A stretch of DNA of 64,000 nucleotides from an uncultured Roseobacter sp. (lineage in GTDB: Bacteria > Pseudomonadota > Alphaproteobacteria > Rhodobacterales > Rhodobacteraceae). Shown here in pieces: positions 44,081-54,805 of this stretch. Within the stretch, counting starts at the first letter, position 1, and every line of letters begins with the position of its first letter. The notes under the pieces were generated by a model that had not been told where the DNA came from, made no database searches, and saw only the letters and a program-made list of their open reading frames with translations. The position numbers and the translations under genes are program-made. The stretch spans positions 1-64,000 of the forward strand of contig NZ_CANMNK010000008.1 in NCBI RefSeq assembly GCF_947499265.1, given 5' to 3'.

Positions 44081-44833
44081 TCAAAGGTCGCGTTTTTCGT
44101 CCAGCATTGCGCGCATCCGATCGTAGGGCAGATATCCGCGCAGCATTTCGTCATGCATGACAAAGGTCGGGGTGCCGGTAATGCGCAGCTCTTGGGCCAG
44201 AGCGCGGGTGCGGGCGATTTCTTCTGTCACAGTGTCATCGTTCATCCGTGCCTCAATCGCATCCGCGTCCAACCCGTAGGTGGCAGACAGACGCCGCAGC
44301 GCGGGCAGGGTGATGTCACCGTTGAACGCCATCAGCGCGTCATGCAGTGATTTGTAGGCCTCTGCGCCCTCTAGCTGCTTGGCGGCAATCGCAAACCGAG
44401 ATGCCAGGACAGATTGTTCGCCCAAAATCGGGAATTCTTTCACGATGAAGCGGATATTGCCGTCTGACTCCAACAGCTTCTCAACCTCGCCGAATGCGCG
44501 TTTGCAGTATCCGCAGCGGTAGTCCATGAATTCCACGATGGTGATGTCGCCATCAGGATTGCCGCCGACAAAGGAATAGCCGTCGTCGAAGATTGCCTCT
44601 GCATTGTCTGATACAAGCGTCAGATCAGCTTGCGCCTGTGCTTCGGCCTGCTGGTCTTCCAAGGCCTGCACGGCTTCCATGATCACCTCGGGATTTTCCA
44701 TCAGATAGCTGCGCACCTCGGATCGGAAAAGCGCACGCTCCTCGTCCGACATGGTCTCCAGATCAAGCGCCACAGCGGGCAGCGGTAGGGTGAGACACGC
44801 CAGCAAAGCAGGCAGGATCAGGCGGTTTGTCAT
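44081..44833 (-). CDS. DsbA-family periplasmic thiol-disulfide protein
   Basis: 250 residues from ATG 44833 (GGAG upstream). Signal peptide at 1-22 (LILPALLACLTLPLPAVA), an Ala/Gln/Glu-rich helical N-terminal region (30-80) as in ScsC/BdbD-type proteins, then the thioredoxin fold with MDYRCGYCKRAF (active CxxC = CGYC) and the cis-proline loop GTPTFV. It oxidises or isomerises disulfides; the helical arm suggests oligomerisation like ScsC. It starts four bases after the stop of the M48 protease gene, implying an operon for envelope protein quality control. Confidence 0.9.
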   Translation of the reverse strand: MTNRLILPALLACLTLPLPAVALDLETMSDEERALFRSEVRSYLMENPEVIMEAVQALEDQQAEAQAQADLTLVSDNAEAIFDDGYSFVGGNPDGDITIVEFMDYRCGYCKRAFGEVEKLLESDGNIRFIVKEFPILGEQSVLASRFAIAAKQLEGAEAYKSLHDALMAFNGDITLPALRRLSATYGLDADAIEARMNDDTVTEEIARTRALAQELRITGTPTFVMHDEMLRGYLPYDRMRAMLDEKRDL

Positions 44834-44837
44834 GGCA

Positions 44838-46172
44838 TCATCTCCGTTTTTTTTCGGCGCGTTCAGCAGCAATCAACACATCCTGCGCGCGTTGCCAAGA
44901 GGCAGCACCCGTGGGCAGCAGCCCCAGAGCGCGTTCGGCGTGAATTTTGGCGTCTTTCATCCGACCCGACAGGGCGTATCGTTCGGCGGTGACCAAGGAG
45001 GCCATGCCGATCTGATCGGATTTAGCGTAGGCAACCGATAAGTCCCGCAGCATCACGCCATCACGAAAGTCGATTGATCGCGCTTTCTCAAGAGCTTGTC
45101 GTGCATTTTTAATGTTACCCGATGCCAAGAGCGACCGCCCATAGCCCGACAGCACCAAAGCGTCATTCGGAGCCAGCTGGACAGCGCGCCCATAGGCCGC
45201 GACTGCTGCTTGAAAATTGCGCGTTTCAATCAGGATCTGGCCGCGCTGGTCGTGCAGAAACGGGTCGTTTGGCCGCAGGGCAATGGCGCTGTCGATGGCG
45301 CGCAGCGCTTGCTTTGTGCGTGATTGCCGGTGTGCGGCCACGGCCTCACGCAATAGCCGTACGTCCTGATAGGGGCTCTCCTGCAGGCGCCGCAGCGTCC
45401 ATTTCGGGGACCGGGTATAAGCACTGAGCTTGCCTTTCACCCGATCAAACCAATATGCGTGATCAGGATTTGCCGCGGTGATATTCCCATAGGCCGAAAC
45501 AAACCCCTCAACGGCCCGCACACGGTCGCGCGACAGCGGGTGGCTGCGCAGATAGGGGTCCTGCCGGGTTACAGCCAGGACTTCCTGACCGCGAAAAATC
45601 TCAAGAACGTCCATCATGCCCTGCGGATCGACACCCGCCGATTTCATGAAGCGAATGCCGGATTGATCGGCGGAGGCTTCTTCGGCGCGGGTGTGTTTGA
45701 AAAACCGTGCCTGCGCCGAGCTTTGCGTGCCCAGAGCGATACCCCCCGCCGCACTGCCCGCGCCGGCCGCCGCCGCAACCGCGGCCAAGGCCAGGCCGAG
45801 CCCCGAGGCCGTGCGCGTGTTGGCCAGATTGGTCAGGCGCCGGGTCAGGTGGCCGTTGGCGATATGCGCCGCCTCATGCGAGATCACCGCTTGCAGCATC
45901 GCCGCAGTATCCATGCGGTTGATCAGCCCGTAATGCAGATAAATCGCGTCATTGCTCACCACGAAGGCGTTGAGCGAGCTGTCATTGACCACCAGAATTT
46001 TGACGCGCGACGGGCTCAACCCCGCAGCGCTGAGAATCGGCGCGGCGAGTTGTTTGAGCCCGTATTCCAGATCGGCATCCCGCAACAGCCCCTGCGCCTG
46101 CAGGGGCGCTGCCATGAGCCACACCATCAATGCCGGGATTGACGTGAGCCTGAAGAACAGGTGAAACAGCAT
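44838..46172 (-). CDS. M48 metallopeptidase with TPR repeats (BepA-like)
   Basis: 444 residues. Signal peptide at 1-26, the zinc protease domain with HEAAH (near residue 90) and downstream EASADQSGIRFM that supplies the third ligand, then TPR repeats from about 270 to 440. This matches BepA/YfgC, which degrades or assists outer-membrane proteins such as LptD. The start lies 23 bases from the divergent aminotransferase start, so the promoters overlap. Confidence 0.9.
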   Translation of the reverse strand: MLFHLFFRLTSIPALMVWLMAAPLQAQGLLRDADLEYGLKQLAAPILSAAGLSPSRVKILVVNDSSLNAFVVSNDAIYLHYGLINRMDTAAMLQAVISHEAAHIANGHLTRRLTNLANTRTASGLGLALAAVAAAAGAGSAAGGIALGTQSSAQARFFKHTRAEEASADQSGIRFMKSAGVDPQGMMDVLEIFRGQEVLAVTRQDPYLRSHPLSRDRVRAVEGFVSAYGNITAANPDHAYWFDRVKGKLSAYTRSPKWTLRRLQESPYQDVRLLREAVAAHRQSRTKQALRAIDSAIALRPNDPFLHDQRGQILIETRNFQAAVAAYGRAVQLAPNDALVLSGYGRSLLASGNIKNARQALEKARSIDFRDGVMLRDLSVAYAKSDQIGMASLVTAERYALSGRMKDAKIHAERALGLLPTGAASWQRAQDVLIAAERAEKKRR

Positions 46173-46195
46173 GGTTTTGAAATTGGAGTGAATTC

Positions 46196-47338
46196 ATGCG
46201 TAGTTCAAGGCGGTCGGCTGTTGATCCCTTCATTGTGATGGATGTGATGGAGGCGGCGCGCCGTCTGGAGGACGCAGGTCGCCATATCATTCACATGGAA
46301 GTTGGCCAGCCCGGAACCGGCGCACCCAAGGCCGCGGCAAAGGCGCTGACCCGTGCGATGGACGCGGGCCCATTGGGCTATACGGTGGCCCTGGGGCTGC
46401 CCGCCTTGCGCGCCCGGATCGCGCAGATGTACGGGGAATGGTATAACGTCGATCTCGATCCGAACCGGGTGGTGATCACGCCCGGATCGTCGGGCGGATT
46501 TCTGCTCGCGTTTACTGCGCTGTTCGATACCGGTGAGCGGGTGGGCATCGGCGCGCCCGGCTATCCAAGCTACCGGCAAATTCTGCGCGCACTGGACCTG
46601 CAACCGGTGGATTTGCCCACGGCGCTGGAAAATCGATATCAACCGGTGCCTGCTGATTTTACCGGGATGGATTTGGCCGGGTTGATGGTGGCCTCTCCCG
46701 CCAACCCCACCGGCACAATGCTGGACGCACCGGCCATGCGCGCCTTGATTGAGGCGACGCAGGCACAAGGCGCATCGTTCATTTCAGACGAAATCTACCA
46801 CGGCATCGAATATGAGGCGAAGGCGGTCACGGCGCTGCAGATCACCGATGAGGCCTATGTGATCAACTCCTTCTCCAAGTATTTCTCGATGACGGGATGG
46901 CGCGTGGGCTGGATGGTTGTGCCCGAAGATCATGTGCGGACGCTGGAACGGATTGCCCAGAACATGTTTATCTGCGCGCCCCATGCGAGCCAGATCGCAG
47001 CGTTCGCCGCCATGGATGCGGAGGATGAATTGCAGCAGAACATGGACGTCTACCGGGCAAATCGGGCGCTGATGCTGAAGGGGTTGCCGGAGGCCGGGTT
47101 CACCAAAATCGCCCCGCCGGATGGGGCGTTTTATGTTTACGCGGATGTATCCGATCTGACCCAGGACAGCCGCGCCTTTGCCGAGGAAATTCTGCAGACG
47201 GCAGGGGTTTCCGTGACCCCGGGGCTGGATTTCGACCCCGCACGCGGACACACCACGCTGCGGTTCTCTTATGCGCGCAGCACCCAGGACATCATCGAGG
47301 GGCTTGGGCGGCTCAAGGAATTCATGCAAGGACGCTAA
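46196..47338 (+). CDS. Class I/II pyridoxal-phosphate aminotransferase
   Basis: 380 residues, fold type I. PLP lysine in NSFSKYFSMTGWRVGW, ASPANPTGTM motif and the C-terminal substrate-binding arginine in LRFSYARS. It belongs to the aspartate/aromatic/alanine aminotransferase group; the amino donor cannot be set by sequence alone. Next to envelope genes, but without an obvious functional connection. Confidence 0.9.
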   Translation: MRSSRRSAVDPFIVMDVMEAARRLEDAGRHIIHMEVGQPGTGAPKAAAKALTRAMDAGPLGYTVALGLPALRARIAQMYGEWYNVDLDPNRVVITPGSSGGFLLAFTALFDTGERVGIGAPGYPSYRQILRALDLQPVDLPTALENRYQPVPADFTGMDLAGLMVASPANPTGTMLDAPAMRALIEATQAQGASFISDEIYHGIEYEAKAVTALQITDEAYVINSFSKYFSMTGWRVGWMVVPEDHVRTLERIAQNMFICAPHASQIAAFAAMDAEDELQQNMDVYRANRALMLKGLPEAGFTKIAPPDGAFYVYADVSDLTQDSRAFAEEILQTAGVSVTPGLDFDPARGHTTLRFSYARSTQDIIEGLGRLKEFMQGR

Positions 47339-47404
47339 TGGGGTGTTCCCCTCAGGCCTCGGCCTGCGGTAGGGTGTGGGCAATCAAAACCGGCAGAGCA
47401 GAGC

Positions 47405-48622
47405 ATGATCCGGCATTTCATTTTTTTCGCCGCCCTCAGTTGGATGGGGGCAACTGCGCTCTATGCGCAGGAATTGACCGCTGTTGCGCGCGTCGACCCT
47501 GCGTCCAGCCAGATCGAGGAGGGGTGGTTCGGCAAGGCGGAAGTCTCGCTGCACCTGAGCCAGGGCGTGCCTTTCAGGGTGTTTACGCTGGCGGCGCCGC
47601 CACGGCTGGTCGTCGATTTTCGCGATGTGGATTGGTCGGGCGTCAAAGCCACGGATCTTTTGGCGAACCCGGGCACCGTGACCGATATCCGGTTTGGGAA
47701 CTTTCAACCCGGCTGGTCCCGGATGGTGGCTGATCTGGCCCAGCCAATGCTGCCGGATGAAGTTGGTATGACCATTGATGACGCTACGGGCGCGGCGATT
47801 CTGTCCATTGTCGTGGCCCCCGCGGATGCTGCGGAACTTGCGGGCCGTTCAGGTCCCCCCGAAGATGCGCTTTGGCCACAACAAGAAGCGCAGGAAATCC
47901 CGGCACCGCTGGTGGATGACCGGTTTGTCGTTGCCATTGACCCCGGCCATGGCGGTGTGGACCCCGGCGCGGAGCGTGATGACATCAATGAAAAAGAGCT
48001 GATGTTGCAAATCGCGCTGGAGCTGCGCGAGGCGCTGCTGCGGTCCGGCGTGTCCGATGTGGTCCTGACCCGCGAAAGCGATATGTTCGTGTCGCTGGAA
48101 GGGCGCGTCGCCATCGCGCATAGATCCGGCGCGGATGTGTTTTTGTCCCTGCACGCGGATGCGCTCAGCCAGGGCGGGGCGCAGGGCGCCACCGTCTATG
48201 TCTTGTCCGAAGATGCCAGCGACACCGCGACGGCCCATCTTGCGGCACGGCACAATCGCGCGGATATCATCGCGGGGACCGATTTGACCGGCTCAGATGA
48301 CGAAGTGGCCAGCGTCCTGCTGGACCTGGCGCGTCAGGAAACCGAACCCCGTTCGAAGTCATTGGCCAAGGCGCTGGTCAAAGGCATGACCGAGGCCGGT
48401 GGCCCCATGAACCGCAGACCCCTGCGGCAAGCGGGGTTTTCCGTGTTGAAATCAGCCGACATCCCTTCCGTTCTCGTTGAGGTTGGGTTTCTGTCCAGCG
48501 AGCGGGATTTGAAAAACCTACGGGATCCCACGTGGCGGGCAAAAATCGTCGGCGGCATGGCCCGGTCCATTCTGACGTGGCGTGACGCGGATGCGGCAAA
48601 GCGCCCGCTGGTGCGCCAATAG
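47405..48622 (+). CDS. amiC: N-acetylmuramoyl-L-alanine amidase
   Basis: 405 residues. Signal peptide at 1-20, AMIN domain (about 30-130) that targets the amidase to the septum or wall, then an Amidase_3 zinc domain (about 175-395) with AIDPGHGGVDPGA, the catalytic Glu in INEKELML and EVGFLSSERD near the end. It cuts the bond between muramic acid and the stem peptide to separate daughter cells. PBP1A follows on the same strand, so one locus pairs wall cutting with wall synthesis. Confidence 0.9.
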   Translation: MIRHFIFFAALSWMGATALYAQELTAVARVDPASSQIEEGWFGKAEVSLHLSQGVPFRVFTLAAPPRLVVDFRDVDWSGVKATDLLANPGTVTDIRFGNFQPGWSRMVADLAQPMLPDEVGMTIDDATGAAILSIVVAPADAAELAGRSGPPEDALWPQQEAQEIPAPLVDDRFVVAIDPGHGGVDPGAERDDINEKELMLQIALELREALLRSGVSDVVLTRESDMFVSLEGRVAIAHRSGADVFLSLHADALSQGGAQGATVYVLSEDASDTATAHLAARHNRADIIAGTDLTGSDDEVASVLLDLARQETEPRSKSLAKALVKGMTEAGGPMNRRPLRQAGFSVLKSADIPSVLVEVGFLSSERDLKNLRDPTWRAKIVGGMARSILTWRDADAAKRPLVRQ

Positions 48623-48738
48623 CGATTTGCGCTCGAAACCGGCGGGTTTCGGCACGTTTCGTAAGCTTTCGTGTTTTGACGGCACCGGTGCCACTGCCTA
48701 TATGTAAGCCCAAGCAATCAAAGAGAGGCGTCCGCCCA

Positions 48739-51291
48739 GTGTTCCGATTCATCCTGTCCTTTTTCGGGGGCATCTTTACGACGATCACGATGGCCATTGG
48801 TATGGTCGCGCTGACGGTTGGCGCCGTGTTCTGGATGTATGGGCGTGATCTGCCGAGCCACGAGTCGCTGGCGCAGTATTCACCACCCACGATCAGCCGG
48901 ATTTATTCCGGGCAGGGGCAGATCATCGACGAGTTCGCCAAGGAACGGCGGCTCTTTGCGCCTGCGGAGACGATCCCCGATCTGGTCAAACAGGCGTTCA
49001 TCTCTGCAGAGGACAAGAATTTCTATCAGCATGATGGGTATGACCTGCGCGGCATTGGTGCGGCGGCGGTGGACGCGGTGCGGTCGCGCGGCCAGGATGT
49101 GCGCGGGGCGTCCACGATCACGCAGCAGGTGATGAAGAACTTCCTTTTGTCCGGTGACCGTCGCGCGGAACGCAAGATCAAGGAGATCATTCTCGCCGCC
49201 CGCCTTGAGGAGACGCTGAGCAAGGAGCGCATTCTTGAACTCTATCTCAACGAGATTTTCCTTGGGCAGAATTCCTATGGCGTGGCTGCGGCCAGCCAGA
49301 CCTATTTCAACAAACCGCTCAGCAGCCTTGCCCCGCATGAGGCCGCGTTTCTGGCATCCCTGCCGAAAGCGCCCAGCGATTATCACCCCGTACGCCAAAA
49401 GGACCGGCTGCTCGGGCGGCGCAATTTCGTGCTGAAGGAGATGATGGAGAATGGCTACATCACCCAGGATGTGCTGCTCAAGGAATTGAACGAACCGCTG
49501 CGCTCTGTGCAGAATGGTGATTTCGAAAGCTTCAAGGCCGAATTGCCGCCCCGTGATTACTTTACCGACGAAATCCGCCGTCAACTGACCGAAGATTTCG
49601 GGGAAGGCGAGTTTTTCACAGGCGGTCTGACCGTACGTGCCACCATCGATCAGGAAATGCAGCCCATTGCCGCCACCGCTCTGCGTCGGGCGCTCGAAGA
49701 CTATGACCGCAAGCAGGGCATCTGGCGCGAAGCCAAGATCAAGATCGATCCCGCGCGATTGGAGACTGAAGAAGACTGGCGGGCCGCGCTTGGAGAAACC
49801 AAAATGGCGCGCGATATCGACCTTGATGGTCCCTGGTATCCGGCGGTGGTTTTATCCGTCGGCAGCAATGACGCGCGGATCGGCATCGAAGGTGTCGCCG
49901 AAGATGACGACGGTCATTTCATCGCGGCAAATGACGTCACATGGGCCCGCAAGCGCGCGGAAGATGGCACCGTTGGTAGCAAAGCCAAAGTGGCCGGCGA
50001 CCTACTGGAGGTCGGCGATGTGGTGCATGTGCGCGCGATGACCTCCGATGAGGATGGCACTTTCGTGCGCTGGACCCTGCGGCAGGTGCCCCAGGTGCAG
50101 GGTGGCTTTGTCGCGATGGACGTCAACACCGGCCGCGTGATTTCGATGCAGGGCGGGTTTTCCTATCAGGCCAGCGTGTTCAACCGCGCCACCCAGGCCA
50201 AACGCCAGCCGGGCTCCAGTTTCAAACCCTTTGTTTATGCCGCCGCCCTCGACAGCGGCTATTCCCCCGCCACAATCGTTGTGGACGCGCCCATCGAGGT
50301 CAATACACCGCAGGGGCTGTGGCGCCCTCGCAATTCCTCGCGGGAATTCTATGGTCCCACGCCGCTGCGCACCGGGATTGAACGCTCGCGGAACCTGATG
50401 ACGATCCGGCTGGCTCAGCAGATCGGCATGGATGTGGTGGCCGACTATGCCGAGCGTTTTGGCGTCTATGACAATATGGGCACGTTCCTGGCCAACTCGC
50501 TTGGGTCGGAAGAGACAACGCTATACCAGATGGTGGCGGCCTATGCGATGTTCGCCAATGGCGGTGAACGGGTGCAGCCGACGCTGGTTGACCGCGTGCA
50601 GGACCGCTACGGCAAGACCATTTACCGACACGACGACCGGTTGTGCTATGACTGCGAGCTGGCCAGCCTGGATACGGGACTGGCGCCCAATATCATCTCC
50701 AACCGCGAGCAAGTGATGGATGCGGTCACGGCCTATCAGCTGACGTCGATGATGCGCGGCGTGGTCGATCGCGGCACCGCAAGCCGAACCGTCAACCTGC
50801 CGGTGCCGACCGCGGGCAAGACCGGCACGACCAATGACGCCAAGGATGTCTGGTTCATCGGCTTCACCAGCAACATCGTGGCTGGTTGTTACATCGGCTA
50901 CGATCAGCCGCGCGGGCTGGGGCGCGGGGCATCGGGGGGCGGTATGTGCGGCCCGGTGTTTCAAAGTTTCATGGAAGAGGCGACCAAGAAGTATGGCGGC
51001 GGTCCGTTCACGGTGCCGCCCGGTGGCCGTTTCATCAAGATTGATCGGTTCACCGGTGCGCGTCTGAGCCCGGAGGCGACGGGTGAAGCGGTGGTGGCCG
51101 AATATTTCCGCGAAGGGGAGCAGCCCATCTTTGGCATCACCTATGATGGCGGATTTGCCATGGGGCAGAACCTGCCGCTCTTTGAAGAGGTCGCGCGTCA
51201 GACCCAACAGGTCACGACCTCGACCGGGGAAACCACAACCGTGGGGCCAAAAGCCGACTTTGGGACATTGAGTTCCGGCGGACTTTATTAG
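48739..51291 (+). CDS. mrcA: Penicillin-binding protein 1A (bifunctional)
   Basis: 850 residues if started at GTG 48739 (AGAGAGG upstream), giving MFRFILSFFGG; an upstream in-frame ATG at 48676 adds 21 residues with a poor signal. Membrane anchor at about 8-32. The transglycosylase domain (about 55-230) has EDKNFYQHDGYD and GASTITQQVMKNF. The transpeptidase domain has QPGSSFKPF (catalytic Ser and Lys), SRN in ERSRNLM, and KTGTT. An OB-like insert lies between the domains, typical of PBP1A. It polymerises and cross-links peptidoglycan in the periplasm. Confidence 0.94.
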   Translation: MFRFILSFFGGIFTTITMAIGMVALTVGAVFWMYGRDLPSHESLAQYSPPTISRIYSGQGQIIDEFAKERRLFAPAETIPDLVKQAFISAEDKNFYQHDGYDLRGIGAAAVDAVRSRGQDVRGASTITQQVMKNFLLSGDRRAERKIKEIILAARLEETLSKERILELYLNEIFLGQNSYGVAAASQTYFNKPLSSLAPHEAAFLASLPKAPSDYHPVRQKDRLLGRRNFVLKEMMENGYITQDVLLKELNEPLRSVQNGDFESFKAELPPRDYFTDEIRRQLTEDFGEGEFFTGGLTVRATIDQEMQPIAATALRRALEDYDRKQGIWREAKIKIDPARLETEEDWRAALGETKMARDIDLDGPWYPAVVLSVGSNDARIGIEGVAEDDDGHFIAANDVTWARKRAEDGTVGSKAKVAGDLLEVGDVVHVRAMTSDEDGTFVRWTLRQVPQVQGGFVAMDVNTGRVISMQGGFSYQASVFNRATQAKRQPGSSFKPFVYAAALDSGYSPATIVVDAPIEVNTPQGLWRPRNSSREFYGPTPLRTGIERSRNLMTIRLAQQIGMDVVADYAERFGVYDNMGTFLANSLGSEETTLYQMVAAYAMFANGGERVQPTLVDRVQDRYGKTIYRHDDRLCYDCELASLDTGLAPNIISNREQVMDAVTAYQLTSMMRGVVDRGTASRTVNLPVPTAGKTGTTNDAKDVWFIGFTSNIVAGCYIGYDQPRGLGRGASGGGMCGPVFQSFMEEATKKYGGGPFTVPPGGRFIKIDRFTGARLSPEATGEAVVAEYFREGEQPIFGITYDGGFAMGQNLPLFEEVARQTQQVTTSTGETTTVGPKADFGTLSSGGLY

Positions 51292-51384
51292 CATCAGATA
51301 AGGGCATCAGCGCCGCCGCTCCCTTGCCGCTGGCAGGGCGCTGGTTTATCACGACGTTCAGACCCAACGCCCGAGGCAGATTTC

Positions 51385-52509
51385 ATGCGCGCTGACGCAC
51401 AAAATACCGTGGAAAAGATTGAAAAATCGCTGGACCTGCTGGGCCAGAGACTGGACGTGGAAACGGCCCCGTTTCGCTTGGAGGAATTCAACGCGCGGGT
51501 TGAGGACCCGAACTTGTGGGATGACCCGGATGCGGCGCAGAAACTGATGCGCGACCGGCAGTTTCTGGTGGATGCCATCGCCACCTATGAGGGGATCAAA
51601 CAAGATCTCGCCGACAATATCGAACTCATCGAACTGGGCGAGATGGAAGAGGACGAGGAGGTTGTCTCCGACGCGGAAGCGGCGCTGAAGGCGCTCGAAG
51701 AGATGGCCGCGAAAAAGGAGCTTGAAGCACTGCTGGACGGCGAGGCGGATGGCAATGACACCTTCCTGGAAGTGAACGCCGGGGCAGGGGGCACGGAAAG
51801 CTGTGACTGGGCCTCCATGCTGGCACGCATGTACGTCCGCTGGGCCGAGAAGAAGGGCTATAAGGTCGAGCTGCAGTCCGAAAGCGCGGGCGAAGAGGCG
51901 GGAATCAAATCGGCAACCTACAAGATCAGTGGGCAGAACGCCTATGGCTGGCTGAAGTCGGAAAGCGGCGTGCACCGTCTGGTGCGGATCTCGCCCTTCG
52001 ATTCCGCGGCCAAACGGCACACCTCCTTCACCTCCGTCTGGGTCTACCCGGTGGTTGACGATAATATCGACATCGATGTGAACCCGTCGGACATCCGCAT
52101 CGATACCTACCGGTCGTCCGGGGCGGGCGGTCAGCACGTGAACACCACGGATTCCGCTGTGCGCATCACCCACCATCCCACAGGGATCGTGGTGACCAGC
52201 TCGGAGAAATCGCAGCACCAGAACCGCGACATCGCGATGAAGGCGCTGAAATCGCGGCTTTATCAGTTGGAGTTGGACCGTCGCAACGCAGCCATCAACG
52301 AAGCCCATGAAAACAAAGGTGATGCGGGCTGGGGCAATCAAATCCGGTCTTATGTGCTGCAGCCCTATCAGATGGTCAAAGACCTGCGCACCAACTTTGA
52401 AACCTCTGACACCAAGGGGGTCCTGGACGGTGATCTGGATGGGCTGATGGCGGCGACGCTGGCCCTGGATGTGTCCGGCAAGACGCGCGCCGAAGCGCAA
52501 AGCGGCTAA
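51385..52509 (+). CDS. prfB: Peptide chain release factor 2
   Basis: 374 residues; releases peptides at UGA and UAA. The UGA-specific SPF tripeptide is in [11 protein letters not shown] and the catalytic GGQ at 248-250 ([11 protein letters not shown]). The frame is continuous: there is no in-frame UGA after codon 25 and no programmed frameshift as in E. coli, so this prfB is not autoregulated that way. Confidence 0.96.
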   Translation: MRADAQNTVEKIEKSLDLLGQRLDVETAPFRLEEFNARVEDPNLWDDPDAAQKLMRDRQFLVDAIATYEGIKQDLADNIELIELGEMEEDEEVVSDAEAALKALEEMAAKKELEALLDGEADGNDTFLEVNAGAGGTESCDWASMLARMYVRWAEKKGYKVELQSESAGEEAGIKSATYKISGQNAYGWLKSESGVHRLVRISPFDSAAKRHTSFTSVWVYPVVDDNIDIDVNPSDIRIDTYRSSGAGGQHVNTTDSAVRITHHPTGIVVTSSEKSQHQNRDIAMKALKSRLYQLELDRRNAAINEAHENKGDAGWGNQIRSYVLQPYQMVKDLRTNFETSDTKGVLDGDLDGLMAATLALDVSGKTRAEAQSG

Positions 52510-52585
52510 GCGCGCGCCGAACCGGTTTGCGGGCCGGTGATCTGTCGTCCATAGTCCCGGTGGGGTGACGGACGGTGAAAGAACC

Positions 52586-53995
52586 ATGCAGCTGAACGGA
52601 ATATCCGCTCTGGATTTGTCCAGGGCCCTCGCCAAACGTGACATCAGCGCGGTGGAGGTCATGGTGGCGACACTGGCGCGCATCGATGCGGTCAACGGCG
52701 CGGTCAACGCGATTGTGTCGCTGAAAGATCGCGACACCTTGATGCGCGAGGCCGCTCAGGCGGATCAGACCGCACGGCGTGGCTGGCTGCACGGTATCCC
52801 CATCGCGATCAAGGATCTGGCCCATGCTGCGGGGTTGCCGACCTCCAAGGGATCACCGATCTTCGCAGGTCAGATGGCCCAAGAGGATGATCTGATGGTG
52901 GCCCGGATACGGGCTGCGGGGGCGATCATCATCGGCAAGACCAACACGCCGGAGTTCGGCCTGGGCAGCCATACGTTCAACCCGGTCCATGGGGCAACGC
53001 GCAACCCTTACGACCTGTCAAAATCTGCAGGGGGATCATCGGGCGGTGCTGCCGTGGCGCTGGCGACGGGCATGCTTCCCCTTGCGGATGGCTCCGACAT
53101 GATGGGATCACTGCGCAACCCGGCGGGGTGGAACAACGTCTATGGCATGCGCCCGACCTGGGGCGTGGTGCCCGCGCACCCCGAGGGCGATGGTTTCTTT
53201 GAGCAGTTTGCCACCGAAGGGCCGATGGCGCGCACGCCTGCCGATCTTGCTGGCCTGCTTGATACCATGGCGGGGCCCGACCCGCGTGTTCCCCTGCCGG
53301 TGCAAATTGCACCGACGCTACCTACTATTGACGCTCTACCGGCAGCGCCCAGAGTGGGGTGGCTCGCGGATTGGGGTGGGGCCTTCCCAACCGAGCCGGA
53401 GGTCCTGAGCCTCTGTGAGGCGGCGCTGGCGCAAATGTCGGAAATGGGATGGATGGTCGGGAGGCTGGCAGCGCCGTTTTCGGCGGACGCCATGTGGACC
53501 AGTTGGACGGACGCGCGATCCTTTTCCATCGCCATGCGCCGCCGTCCCGAATACGACGACCCCCGGAAACGGGCACAGCTCAAGCAGTCGATGCTTTGGG
53601 AGATCGAGCGCGGCAGGCAGATGTCCGGCGAGGCCGTCTATGCGGCGAGTGAGATTAGGTCGAACTGGTTCCGGACAGCGGCGTCCCTCTTTGAAACCTA
53701 TGATGTGCTGGCATTGCCCTCCGCGCAGCTCTGGCCTTTTGCGGTGGAGCAGGAACATCCCACGGACATCGCAGGTGTCGCGATGGATACCTACCATCGG
53801 TGGATGCAGGTCGTGGTGCCCGCCAGCCTGATCGGGTTGCCAGTGGTGAATGTGCCCATCGGGTTCGGGCGCGCTGGTCTGCCCATGGGGCTGCAACTGA
53901 TCGGCAAACCGGGAAGCGACGGGCATTTGCTGCAGATTGCGCAGAAATGGCACGAAGCCACTGGCTGGCCCCAAAAAACACCTGCTATGATGTAG
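52586..53995 (+). CDS. Amidase-signature family hydrolase
   Basis: 469 residues from ATG 52586. The Ser-cisSer-Lys triad is visible: K76 in IAIKDLAHA, S151 in AGGSSGGAA and nucleophile S175 in GSDMMGSLRNPA (the usual DTGGS has become DMMGS). Family members hydrolyse amides such as indole-acetamide, glutamine on tRNA or aryl amides. Lone gene with no gatB partner, so not GatA. It ends 24 bases before the start of a membrane-protein gene. Confidence 0.9.
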   Translation: MQLNGISALDLSRALAKRDISAVEVMVATLARIDAVNGAVNAIVSLKDRDTLMREAAQADQTARRGWLHGIPIAIKDLAHAAGLPTSKGSPIFAGQMAQEDDLMVARIRAAGAIIIGKTNTPEFGLGSHTFNPVHGATRNPYDLSKSAGGSSGGAAVALATGMLPLADGSDMMGSLRNPAGWNNVYGMRPTWGVVPAHPEGDGFFEQFATEGPMARTPADLAGLLDTMAGPDPRVPLPVQIAPTLPTIDALPAAPRVGWLADWGGAFPTEPEVLSLCEAALAQMSEMGWMVGRLAAPFSADAMWTSWTDARSFSIAMRRRPEYDDPRKRAQLKQSMLWEIERGRQMSGEAVYAASEIRSNWFRTAASLFETYDVLALPSAQLWPFAVEQEHPTDIAGVAMDTYHRWMQVVVPASLIGLPVVNVPIGFGRAGLPMGLQLIGKPGSDGHLLQIAQKWHEATGWPQKTPAMM

Positions 53996-54019
53996 GGGTT
54001 CATGATCGGAGGAGGGAGC

Positions 54020-54805
54020 ATGACACCACCAGCATCCGCAGAGCTTGAGATCGGCGCGCCGAAGCTCCGCCCGGCACGGTTCGAGGATCTGAAAACGGCG
54101 CTGGCCCGCGGCGCGAAGGATTTTCGCGCGCATCCCTTTTTTGGCTTGGTGTTCGCCACGTTCTATATCGGCGCGGGATGGGCGATGGCCGCAGTGACCG
54201 CCGCCACCGGACATACCTTCTGGCTGGTTCTGGCCGCGATCGGCTTTCCGCTTCTGGGCCCATTTGCCGCTGTTGGCCTTTATGAGGTCTCCCGCCGGTT
54301 GGAGGCAGGGCTGCCAATCAATTCAGCTGCAATATTCGGCGTGATCTGGCACCAACGTTTGCGGCAACTACCATCGCTTTGCACGATGATGGTGGTGATC
54401 TTCATGTTCTGGTTTTTTCTCGGCCACATGATTTTCGCGCTCTTTCTTGGGTTGAGTACAATGACCAATATTTCAAGCTCTTACGAGGTGTTCCTTACGC
54501 TGAATGGCATCTCCATGCTAGGGTTTGGCACGCTTGTCGGGGGGATATTCGCCTTCGTGATTTACAGTATCTCGGTGATCGGACTGCCGTTGTTGCTGGA
54601 TCGGGAGATTGACTTCATCACCGCCATGATCACCAGTTTCTCCGCCGTCAAACAATCGCCTGCGGTGCTGATCTGCTGGGCGGCCATCATCGCGGTTTTG
54701 AGTTTTGCCGCGATCCTGCCGGGGTTCCTTGGACTATGGATTGTGCTGCCCTTGCTGGGGCATGCCTCCTGGCATCTCTACAGATTGCTTGCCACCACAG
54801 GTTAG
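54020..54805 (+). CDS. DUF2189 integral membrane protein
   Basis: 261 residues from ATG 54020, which has a strong GGAGGAGG; an ATG at 54002 is rejected. Six or so predicted membrane helices, with the family pattern [20 protein letters not shown] early and [17 protein letters not shown] later. Function unknown; DUF2189 proteins are occasionally linked to cytochrome oxidase regions, but nothing here supports that. Its stop overlaps the convergent small ORF by four bases. Confidence 0.87.
   Translation: MTPPASAELEIGAPKLRPARFEDLKTALARGAKDFRAHPFFGLVFATFYIGAGWAMAAVTAATGHTFWLVLAAIGFPLLGPFAAVGLYEVSRRLEAGLPINSAAIFGVIWHQRLRQLPSLCTMMVVIFMFWFFLGHMIFALFLGLSTMTNISSSYEVFLTLNGISMLGFGTLVGGIFAFVIYSISVIGLPLLLDREIDFITAMITSFSAVKQSPAVLICWAAIIAVLSFAAILPGFLGLWIVLPLLGHASWHLYRLLATTG

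Noticed and set aside
51385-51480. Possible programmed frameshift in prfB
   Set aside because: The reading frame is continuous from the start through GGQ; there is no in-frame UGA or CTTTGA slip site near codon 25.
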